Part shown: positions 1 to 5,397 of the stretch, in pieces
How positions within the stretch are numbered: the first letter of the stretch is position 1
Layout of the letters: the number at the start of each line of letters is the position of its first letter
NCBI GenBank assembly: GCA_937931765.1
Contig: CALHAO010000193.1
Span: 1-6,819 of the forward strand
Direction: 5' to 3'
Source of the DNA: an uncultured Thiotrichaceae bacterium
Lineage (GTDB): Bacteria; Pseudomonadota; Gammaproteobacteria; Thiotrichales; Thiotrichaceae
DNA length: 6,819 nucleotides
Made by a program: the position numbers and the translations under genes
The notes under the pieces: generated by a model
Database searches by the model: none
Told to the model about the DNA's origin: nothing
The model's input: the letters and a program-made list of their open reading frames with translations, nothing else

Positions 1-93
1 AATTTTCTGGAAGCCTGTGGTGATCTGATTTATACCGGCCCGACTGGTACTAATGTGATGGATGTAGTGATTGGCCTGAAGCAGAAGGCCTAA
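1..93 (+). CDS. Glycerate 2-kinase / MOFRL-domain protein, C-terminal end only
   Basis: Only the last 30 codons are present; the gene begins before the window. The frame reads from base 1 to a TAA at 91-93. The tail contains FLEACGDLIYTGPTGTNVMD, which matches the end of MOFRL-family proteins (bacterial glycerate 2-kinases, also annotated TtuD/GckA or hydroxypyruvate reductase). The (A/S)GDLxxTGPTxTNVxD motif near the C-terminus is characteristic of that family. Known members phosphorylate D-glycerate to 2-phosphoglycerate in the cytoplasm, linking glyoxylate/tartronate metabolism to glycolysis. Family assignment is fairly sure. Exact substrate and symbol cannot be decided from a 30-residue tail. 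The next gene starts four bases after the stop, so the two are probably one transcript. Confidence 0.75.
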   Translation, partial: NFLEACGDLIYTGPTGTNVMDVVIGLKQKA

Positions 94-97
94 GCAA

Positions 98-937
98 ATG
101 TCCCATCAGCAACGTAGTATTTATGATGCCGTACATGACTGCCTGATGCAGTCCGATGTGGAAACTAAGCTGCGTGATACCCATCAGTTACATGTGGATT
201 GGCAGGCAGGGAAGTTATCCCGTCAGGTTGATGCGAAACCTGTGCAAGCCATTCCCGCACCTGGTCGCCCTGCCAAACCCGAATTAGTGCACCCCAGAAA
301 AGTTAAACAGCGCAAACTCACTTCACCCGCTGGCCGCATGGCATTGTTACATGCTGTATCACACATTGAATTCAATGCGATTAATTTGGCGCTGGATGCG
401 GCGTACCGTTTCCGTGATATGCCGGATGAGTATTATGCTGACTGGCTAAAAGTAGCGTCTGAGGAGGCTTATCATTTTGGCCTGATGCGTGATCGGATGG
501 CGTTGTTGGATGGTGCTTATGGTGATATGCCTGCGCATAATGGGTTGTGGGAACAAGCCTGCAAGACAGATTATGATGTATTAGTGCGCATGGCGTTAGT
601 GCCTCGTGTGTTAGAAGCGCGTGGCTTGGATGTCACGCCGCCGATGATTGAAAAGCTACGTGTTGTGGGTGACGATGAAACCATTGCTGTGCTGGAAATT
701 ATCCTGCGGGATGAAATCGGCCATGTGCAAATCGGTTCGCATTGGTATCGGTATTGTTGTGAGCTGGAAGGCTTAGAACCGGAAGCACATTTCCGCACTT
801 TATTGCGGGAGGTGATGAAAGCGCCATTGCGTGGGCCGTTCTATGAAGAGGGGCGTTTGCTGGCGGGCTTTAGTGCTGAAGAAATGGAGCAGCTTCGGTT
901 ACTGGAAGAGAATTGGGTGGCGGAAATTACGGCCTGA
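98..937 (+). CDS. DUF455 family ferritin-like (putative di-iron) protein
   Basis: This 279-residue cytoplasmic protein has no signal peptide or membrane segment. Residues 1-75 are polar and proline/basic-rich (PAPGRPAKPELVHP at 53-66). Residues 80-275 are the helical DUF455 domain of the ferritin-like superfamily. Candidate metal ligands follow the classic E...ExxH...E...ExxH pattern: E91 in SHIEFNAI, E123 and H126 in EEAYHF, E173 in VLEARGLD, and E206 and H209 in RDEIGHV. All six are intact, so a di-iron or similar carboxylate-bridged centre is a reasonable inference. The reaction is not known to me; ferritin-like relatives include hydroxylases such as MiaE, but that does not assign a function. 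The ATG at 98 lies four bases after the upstream stop. AGAAGG at 83-88, inside the upstream gene, is at ribosome-binding distance, supporting coupled translation with the glycerate kinase gene. Confidence 0.85.
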   Translation: MSHQQRSIYDAVHDCLMQSDVETKLRDTHQLHVDWQAGKLSRQVDAKPVQAIPAPGRPAKPELVHPRKVKQRKLTSPAGRMALLHAVSHIEFNAINLALDAAYRFRDMPDEYYADWLKVASEEAYHFGLMRDRMALLDGAYGDMPAHNGLWEQACKTDYDVLVRMALVPRVLEARGLDVTPPMIEKLRVVGDDETIAVLEIILRDEIGHVQIGSHWYRYCCELEGLEPEAHFRTLLREVMKAPLRGPFYEEGRLLAGFSAEEMEQLRLLEENWVAEITA

Positions 938-953
938 TTGGCTTGAGTTGATG

Positions 954-977
954 CAGGGGAGTTGAATCACTCCCCTG
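954..977. terminator. Hairpin between convergent genes, possible bidirectional terminator
   Basis: CAGGGGAGT (954-962) and ACTCCCCTG (969-977) form a perfect 9-bp GC-rich stem with a six-base TGAATC loop. It sits in the 65-base gap between the DUF455 gene (ends 937, +) and the ialB-like gene (ends 1003, -), which is where a shared terminator is expected. Neither strand has a clear U-tract directly after the stem; on the plus strand it is followed by AAAATAC. It is therefore not a textbook intrinsic terminator and may instead protect 3' ends or act with Rho. Confidence 0.5.
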
Positions 978-1002
978 AAAATACAGCGATATATCTACCC
1001 TA

Positions 1003-1497
1003 CTACTTAACCATTTTCAGGCCATAGGCCATGCCTTTCAACGAGACAGGTAGCAATGTAGGTTCTTTCGAGCCACGTTTTCTATAAGCAATCAGTGCCT
1101 GTTGGCCTTTGCTGAATTGCTGTGTCAGCGGGTTATCCAGTGTGAATCCGGCACGGCAGCCACGCTGATCACATTTGCCTTTAAAACCCACCGGCTTGTA
1201 CTTGTCTACTTTCAGCTGGATGCCCTGATTAATGTCGACATCTTTTGGCAGCTCAAAAATAGCTGTCGGGAATGGCTTGCCTTTGCCATAACCAACTACG
1301 GTGACCATGATGGGTTGTTTTTGGTTTTTTGCGGATAAAACCTGTTGTAAGTAACAAACCTGTACGTTATTGGCGGCCTCACACTGGACACCCCAGTTAC
1401 CAAATTTTTGGCCCTGTTTTGCACCTGCTGCCTGTACCAAGCCTAAAGGCAGTGTCATCGCGGCCACAACCATGGCCTGTTTCCATTTTGATAACAT
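1003..1497 (-). CDS. Secreted invasion-associated locus B (IalB) family protein
   Basis: This is a 164-residue exported protein. The start used here is the ATG at 1495-1497, because GGAG lies six bases upstream. An in-frame TTG (1510-1512) and ATG (1507-1509) lie five and four codons earlier, but the second overlaps that ribosome-binding site and neither has a good site of its own. The N-terminus MLSKWKQAMVVAAMTLPLGLVQAAGA is a Sec signal peptide, with cleavage likely after VQA or AGA (about residues 22-26). The mature part begins with the family hallmark FGNWGVQCE (32-40), then CYLQQ (48-52). Four cysteines at 39, 48, 109 and 114 could form two disulfides in the periplasm. The family is named for a Bartonella invasion protein but is widespread in free-living proteobacteria, so no virulence role should be inferred. 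The function here is unknown. It is transcribed away from ppk2 and convergent with the DUF455 gene. Confidence 0.8.
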   Translation of the reverse strand: MLSKWKQAMVVAAMTLPLGLVQAAGAKQGQKFGNWGVQCEAANNVQVCYLQQVLSAKNQKQPIMVTVVGYGKGKPFPTAIFELPKDVDINQGIQLKVDKYKPVGFKGKCDQRGCRAGFTLDNPLTQQFSKGQQALIAYRKRGSKEPTLLPVSLKGMAYGLKMVK

Positions 1498-1502
1498 AAA
1501 AG

Positions 1503-1507
1503 TCTCC
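1503..1507 (-). promoter_or_regulatory. Ribosome-binding site deciding the ialB-like start
   Basis: On the minus strand GGAGA is read at 1507-1503, with GGAG ending six bases before the ATG at 1497-1495. It selects the third of three possible in-frame starts and gives a signal peptide of normal length. Confidence 0.65.
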
Positions 1508-1521
1508 ATCAATAAAGTTTC

Positions 1522-1527
1522 ATTGTA
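1522..1527 (-). promoter_or_regulatory. Possible -10 element for the ialB-like gene
   Basis: TACAAT on the minus strand matches five of six bases of the sigma-70 -10 consensus and would place transcription start roughly 18 bases before the ialB-like ATG. No good -35 box lies at 16-18 bases. The space upstream is occupied by the 14-bp palindrome at 1528-1541, so if this promoter is real it may depend on an activator or on non-standard spacing. Confidence 0.35.
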
Positions 1528-1541
1528 TTCATGCGCATGAA
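1528..1541. repeat. 14-bp perfect palindrome abutting the ialB-like promoter
   Basis: TTCATGCGCATGAA is a perfect 14-base dyad. It directly abuts the candidate -10 hexamer of the ialB-like gene, the usual place for a dimeric repressor or a MerR-type activator. The symmetry is directly seen; an operator role is inference. No regulator gene is present in the window. Confidence 0.5.
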
Positions 1542-1584
1542 AAAATCCGCTAAGTGTTACTCCCGTAACTTTTTAGTGTGGATT
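1540..1584 (-). terminator. Hairpin followed by a T-run, minus-strand terminator-like
   Basis: Read on the minus strand, AATCC pairs with GGATT (outer, 1584-1580 with 1548-1544), CTAA with TTAG, and GTTAC with GTAAC around a GGGA loop (1564-1561). Small internal loops separate the three helices. The last helix runs straight into a run of six T, two of them in the stem (1545-1540). The shape is terminator-like, but the stem is AT-rich and interrupted, and it lies upstream of the candidate ialB-like promoter with no annotated gene to end. It could end an unannotated short transcript, act as a leader attenuator if the true promoter is further upstream, or be chance. Confidence 0.3.
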
Positions 1585-1616
1585 ATTTCCAATAGAATGT
1601 GCCTCTGCAAATTAGC

Positions 1617-1667
1617 ATACTAGTATACAACAAGCATTGTTGTTGATATTCGTTATAACGTATACAA
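1617..1667. promoter_or_regulatory. Palindrome and repeat cluster upstream of ppk2, probable operator region
   Basis: Within 51 bases there are four ordered elements. ATACTAGTAT (1617-1626) is a perfect 10-bp palindrome. ACAACAA and TTGTTGT (1627-1633 and 1637-1643) form a 7-bp inverted repeat around GCA. CGTTATAACG (1651-1660) is another perfect 10-bp palindrome. The octamer GTATACAA occurs directly repeated at 1623-1630 and 1660-1667, 37 bases apart. AT-rich DNA gives some palindromes by chance, but this density next to a divergent promoter suggests protein-binding sites. The regulator is unknown. Confidence 0.45.
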
Positions 1668-1691
1668 ATTTTGCGGTATATTTTATAAAAT
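1661..1691 (+). promoter_or_regulatory. Possible ppk2 promoter
   Basis: TATACA (1661-1666, four of six matches to the -35 consensus) and TATAAA (1684-1689, five of six matches to -10) are separated by 17 bases. The -10 lies inside a perfect 12-bp palindrome, ATTTTATAAAAT (1680-1691). The -35-like hexamer coincides with the second GTATACAA repeat, so a protein bound there would be expected to block transcription. Transcription would start about 35-40 bases before the ppk2 ATG. Confidence 0.35.
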
Positions 1692-1733
1692 GATAGACAG
1701 CGTTAAGCGCGTTTGAGTTCAAAAGGATAGGGC

Positions 1734-2612
1734 ATGACAGATTTGAAGCAGGAAGTTGAGCAACTAAAACAGGAAAAACAAGCGCTGTTAGATGAGATTA
1801 GCCGAATGAAGGCTAACTCGAAAAAAGCTGTCAAACGTCGTCGTATAGAACAGAACCTCAAGCCTTATCAAGCTGAATTAATCCAGTTACAGAAGTATCT
1901 GGAAAAATCAGGTCGGCGGATGATTATTCTGTTTGAAGGCCGGGATGCGTCCGGTAAAGGTGGGACGATTCGCCGTGTCACCCGTTATATGAATGAGAAG
2001 CACTATCGGGTGGTCGCTTTGGGGAAGCCCACTGAAAAACAGAAAAGCCAGTGGTTTTTTCAAAAGTATATCCGTGAATTTCCGCGTGGTGGTGAAATGG
2101 TGCTGTTTGACCGTAGCTGGTATAACCGCGCTATGGTGGAGCCGGTATTTGGCTTTTGTACTGAGGATGAATATAAGAATTTCATGAAGGGTGTGACAGG
2201 TTTTGAAAAAGACCTGGTGCGGCAGGGTACTGTGCTGGTTAAGCTGTATTTCAGTGTCACCCGTGAAGAACAAGCGCTGCGTTTTAAGCGCCGTACCGAT
2301 GATTTGTTGCGGCAATGGAAGCTCAGCGAAGTGGATATGCAGGCTCAGGAACGGTGGGATGATTTCACGAATCAGAAATACAGCATGCTTAAACGTACTC
2401 ATGTGCCACAGGCTCCGTGGACAGTGATTCGGGCTAATGATAAACACCTCGCACGTTTAAATGCAATTCGGGTGATTTTGAATGCTGTGCCGTATGAGCG
2501 CAAAAATACCAAACTGGATTTTGTACCAAATCCGGAGATTGTGATTTCTGGCGCGCGGGAAGTGGAACAGATGGAAGCTGACTTACTGAGAGATGGTAAG
2601 TTTACGCATTAG
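1734..2612 (+). CDS. ppk2: Polyphosphate kinase 2 (PPK2 family)
   Basis: PPK2 enzymes are cytoplasmic and transfer phosphate between inorganic polyphosphate and nucleotides, typically regenerating NTP from NDP or ADP from AMP. This 292-residue protein is the length of a single-domain PPK2. Residues 1-30 are charged and probably coiled-coil. The P-loop is GRDASGKGG (69-77, K75). The Walker-B-like segment is MVLFDRSWYNRAMVE (122-136, D126, R127). The lid region is RFKRRTDDLLRQWKLSEVD (183-201), and the family segment QERWDDFTNQKYSML spans 205-219. The VEPVFGFCTEDEY stretch resembles class I (NDP-using) members, but class is an inference. The start is supported by AAGGA at 1723-1727, six bases before the ATG. 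It is divergent from the ialB-like gene, and trmB follows in the same direction after 70 bases. No active-site residue appears to be lost. Confidence 0.93.
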   Translation: MTDLKQEVEQLKQEKQALLDEISRMKANSKKAVKRRRIEQNLKPYQAELIQLQKYLEKSGRRMIILFEGRDASGKGGTIRRVTRYMNEKHYRVVALGKPTEKQKSQWFFQKYIREFPRGGEMVLFDRSWYNRAMVEPVFGFCTEDEYKNFMKGVTGFEKDLVRQGTVLVKLYFSVTREEQALRFKRRTDDLLRQWKLSEVDMQAQERWDDFTNQKYSMLKRTHVPQAPWTVIRANDKHLARLNAIRVILNAVPYERKNTKLDFVPNPEIVISGAREVEQMEADLLRDGKFTH

Positions 2613-2682
2613 GGGGATTATATGCTCTAATACCCGCGACTTTTAATCATCCGAAAAACTAAAGATAGCCAGCACACCACTC

Positions 2683-3399
2683 ATGTCAGACAAAAAAATC
2701 AGCAGACCATCAATACCCGGAACCAAGCCCCGCGCTATCAAGAGTTTTGTCCTGCGCCAGGGCCGTAGAACCAAGGCTCAGCAACACGCATTGGATAACT
2801 ACTGGCCGGAATTCGGCATTGAAAAAAGCGACCAGCCGCTGGATTTTGTTGAGCTGTTTGGTAATGAGCAGCCGGTGACCTTGGAAATTGGTTTTGGTAA
2901 TGGTGACTCGTTGGCGACAATGGCTAAGGCTGCACCAGAGCGTAATTTCATCGGTATCGAAGTACATTCTCCAGGTGTTGGGCATTTATTACATCTTGTG
3001 AATGAGTATCAGCTAAGCAATGTGCGGGTGATTAATTACGATGCCTCTGAGATTTTAAATAAGCGCATTGTGAAGGGTTCGCTTGATTGTTTGCAGCTGT
3101 ATTTTCCTGACCCGTGGCATAAAAAACGTCATAATAAGCGCCGCATTGTACAGCCGAAGTTTGCTACATTGATCGCTTCTTTGCTGAAAAAAGACGGTGT
3201 ATTCCACATGGCAACGGACTGGGAAGATTATGCTGTTCATATGGCTGAGGTGATGGAGGCCAGTACAGATTTTGTCAATTGTTATACCGGTGACTCACCG
3301 TATTCACCTCGCCCTGAATTCCGGCCACTGACTAAGTTTGAAAATCGTGGCCTGAAACTGGGGCATGGTGTCTGGGATTTACTGTATTACAAGGTGTAA
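2683..3399 (+). CDS. trmB: tRNA (guanine-N7-)-methyltransferase TrmB
   Basis: TrmB uses S-adenosylmethionine to methylate N7 of G46 in the variable loop of tRNAs; bacterial enzymes act without a partner subunit. The 238-residue length matches the Escherichia coli enzyme. Visible landmarks are the basic N-terminal IKSFVLRQGRRTKAQQHALDNYW (19-41), the SAM-binding loop LEIGFGNG (67-74), GIEVHSPGVG (91-100) with acidic E93, the catalytic-site block FPDPWHKKRHNKRR (141-154), TDWEDYA (178-184) and the C-terminal TKFENRG (217-223). All key motifs are intact. The ATG at 2683 gives the expected N-terminus, although no good Shine-Dalgarno sequence precedes it. The 70-base gap after ppk2 shows no convincing promoter or terminator, so co-transcription with ppk2 is possible. 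The last 13 bases overlap the end of the opposing permease gene. Confidence 0.96.
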   Translation: MSDKKISRPSIPGTKPRAIKSFVLRQGRRTKAQQHALDNYWPEFGIEKSDQPLDFVELFGNEQPVTLEIGFGNGDSLATMAKAAPERNFIGIEVHSPGVGHLLHLVNEYQLSNVRVINYDASEILNKRIVKGSLDCLQLYFPDPWHKKRHNKRRIVQPKFATLIASLLKKDGVFHMATDWEDYAVHMAEVMEASTDFVNCYTGDSPYSPRPEFRPLTKFENRGLKLGHGVWDLLYYKV

Positions 3400-4808
3400 A
3401 TCAGCGGTAGCAATAAAGAGTATGACAGCCACATCAACAGGGTGAGCGGCACACCCACACGCATAAAGTCCATGAAGGTATAGTTACCAGCGCTCATGAC
3501 CAGCAGATTAGTTTGATAAGCCATCGGTGTTGCGAAGCTCATATTAGCGCCAAACAATACCGCCAGTACAAAGGGTTCGGGGTTGACGTTGAGAGAGGTG
3601 GCGATACTCACCGCAATCGGTGTGCCGATAACTGCCGCAGCATTATTTGATACAACATTGGTGAAGATAGCCATTAATAGAATCAGGCCGCTGAGAATAA
3701 CCATTGGTGATGCGCCTGTGGTGAGGCTGACAAACTGATAAGCGATGACATCACTGGACTGGGTAACGGTCATCGCTTTGCCTAGGGCGAGACTGGCAAC
3801 TACGATCATAATCACTGGCACGCTCAGTGAACGGGATATGTCATTCCAGGTCAGGCAGCGGCACAGTAGCATGACCAACGAACCTACTACAGCGCTCACT
3901 GCGATCGGCAATATGCCCAGTGCCGCAACAATAATGACAACGGCCATCACGCCCAGCGCCATCGGTGCTTTTTTGGAGGTTGGTAAGTCAATCACACTAT
4001 CAAGAATCAGAAATTCATGCAGCGATTTCAGGGTATTAATATCTTCCCGTTTACCTTGTGCCAGTAGTATGTCGCCCAGCTTCAGGCGCAGATGTCCGAT
4101 GCCTCTGGGCATTTCTTTAATCTGGTCGCCTTGGCGGTGGACGGCTAGGGTGATCATGCGATAGGTTTCGATAAAGTGGGTTGATTGTAGCGTGCGGCCT
4201 AACAGCGGAGAGTGTTGATCAATGATGATTTCAATGACCTGATGATCTTCTTCATCCTGTAACGGGTGATCTGCGTCAACCTGCTGGTTTTTTGCGTATA
4301 GCGCAGTGCCAGTGGCTGTTTCGTAGGATTTTAGTTTAGTCGGTGTATCATGTACCAGTAATTTATCACCTTCGAGTACTACTACATCTGACATTGGCAT
4401 CACGACAGCCGTGGCACTGCGCCGAACTTTGTTAATGGTCATTTCACCATTAGTCAGGGCAATGAGTTCTGATAGTGTTTTGCCGATGGCGGGGCTGTCA
4501 GCCTGCACGACCAGCTGTGCGGTGAATACTCTGGAGCTACTGTTGTGCAGCAATACTTCCCGCTTGGGCAATAGTTTGGGGGCGACCAGCCACAGAAAAG
4601 CGACACCAATGATTGAGCTGAACATGGCGGGTGCAAAAAAGTCGAACATGCCAATTTCTGCTAAGCCCAATTCTGCTGCAACACTGACGACTAACAGGTT
4701 GGTCGATGTGCCGATGGTGGTTGCCATGCCACCGAGTGAACTGGCAAAGCCCATTGGCATTAGTAATGCGGATGGGTTGGATTGAGTGCGTAGTGCGACG
4801 CCGACGAG
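3387..4808 (-). repeat. Tandem gene duplication, unit partnered with 5398-6819
   Basis: This 1422-base segment and 5398-6819 encode aligned protein at a constant offset of 2011 bases without any insertion or deletion. The nucleotide sequences are clearly diverged, mostly at third positions, but share short identical blocks, for example around 4641-4663 and 6652-6674. The flanks beyond the stop codons do not match. This is an old, selectively maintained tandem duplication rather than a recent copy or an assembly artefact. Confidence 0.85.
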
Positions 4809-5225
4809 TACCGGGATTAGCAGCACCACAATCGGTGTATTATTGATGAAAGCGCTTAATAACCCGGTTAGCATCAGGGTGGCTAGAAATGAGAGCGTCG
4901 GACTCCATTTCCAGAGTTTGGTCAGTGCATTGCCGACGGGTTCCAATGCGCCAGTTTTTACTAAACCACTGCCCATAACCATCAGGGCGCAGACAGCGAC
5001 TAATGCCTCATGACCAAAACCATGGAAGAAATCTATGGATTGGAAGTTAATGGTTTTTTCTAATTCTAGGTCAAAGTATTGGTAAGGAAAAATTTCAAAC
5101 CCAATAGCCAATAGGCATAGAATTACCAATGCAGAGGTTTGTAGTGGTATCCGGTCACGGGTAAACAGCAATAACGCAAATACGGTTAATACCATCACCG
5201 CGATTGCATGGTTGTCTGGTGTCAT
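3387..5225 (-). CDS. SLC13/DASS family permease with two RCK_C (TrkA_C) domains, YfbS-like
   Basis: This is a 612-residue inner-membrane anion transporter of the ion transporter superfamily, close in length and domain order to E. coli YfbS. Hydrophobic helices fill about 5-215 and 419-610. Between them lies a cytoplasmic part with two RCK_C domains, about 230-300 (ending GDKLLVHD) and 327-400 (ending LGDILLAQGKRED). Both inverted halves carry binding-site hallmarks: INNTP (127-131) with GTSTN (172-176), and SNNAA (526-530) with TPMAYQTN (566-573). All are intact. Family members move sulfate or di- and tricarboxylates, usually with sodium; the substrate here cannot be read from sequence. The start is backed by GAGGAG nine bases upstream. 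Its 3' end overlaps trmB by 13 bases. A paralogue lies 172 bases upstream on the same strand. That gap has a TTGATA -35-like hexamer (5336-5331) but no convincing -10 or terminator, so separate or joint transcription is open. Confidence 0.88.
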   Translation of the reverse strand: MTPDNHAIAVMVLTVFALLLFTRDRIPLQTSALVILCLLAIGFEIFPYQYFDLELEKTINFQSIDFFHGFGHEALVAVCALMVMGSGLVKTGALEPVGNALTKLWKWSPTLSFLATLMLTGLLSAFINNTPIVVLLIPVLVGVALRTQSNPSALLMPMGFASSLGGMATTIGTSTNLLVVSVAAELGLAEIGMFDFFAPAMFSSIIGVAFLWLVAPKLLPKREVLLHNSSSRVFTAQLVVQADSPAIGKTLSELIALTNGEMTINKVRRSATAVVMPMSDVVVLEGDKLLVHDTPTKLKSYETATGTALYAKNQQVDADHPLQDEEDHQVIEIIIDQHSPLLGRTLQSTHFIETYRMITLAVHRQGDQIKEMPRGIGHLRLKLGDILLAQGKREDINTLKSLHEFLILDSVIDLPTSKKAPMALGVMAVVIIVAALGILPIAVSAVVGSLVMLLCRCLTWNDISRSLSVPVIMIVVASLALGKAMTVTQSSDVIAYQFVSLTTGASPMVILSGLILLMAIFTNVVSNNAAAVIGTPIAVSIATSLNVNPEPFVLAVLFGANMSFATPMAYQTNLLVMSAGNYTFMDFMRVGVPLTLLMWLSYSLLLPLIYTL

Positions 5226-5234
5226 CCTTTGACG

Positions 5235-5240
5235 CTCCTC
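5235..5240 (-). promoter_or_regulatory. Ribosome-binding site of the downstream permease copy
   Basis: GAGGAG on the minus strand lies nine bases before the ATG at 5225-5223. A second purine run, AAAGG, touches the ATG and is too close to serve. This supports the first methionine over M11 as the start. Confidence 0.6.
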
Positions 5241-5397
5241 GGGCTACTTTATTTTTGCGCTCGAATGGTTGTCTATCCTGCTGTGTTTATGTGCAGTTCT
5301 TTTGTATAGAGTAGAAGATATGAGGTCACTATCAAAGGTAATTCATAGATAAAATTTTCTTATGGGGTATTTGGCATAGTGTTTGGGTTTTGTCGTG

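Noticed and set aside
1513..1733. Replication origin, attachment site or riboswitch in the palindrome-rich intergenic region
   Set aside because: There are no DnaA-box cluster, integrase gene, flanking duplication or recognised riboswitch core; a divergent promoter region explains it better.
1908..2447. 179-codon open frame on the minus strand inside ppk2
   Set aside because: It is antisense to strongly recognisable PPK2 motifs, has no family resemblance, and is explained by codon bias of the real gene.
2613..2682. Separate trmB promoter in the ppk2-trmB gap
   Set aside because: TATGCT and TAATAC are -10-like, but no -35 lies at a workable distance, so I did not call a promoter.
3745..4164. 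Plus-strand open frames across both permease genes (also 4411-4785, 4786-5013, 5555-5749 and 5756-6136)
   Set aside because: They are shadows of the minus-strand permeases. Similar frames recur in both copies at equivalent positions simply because the real genes are homologous.
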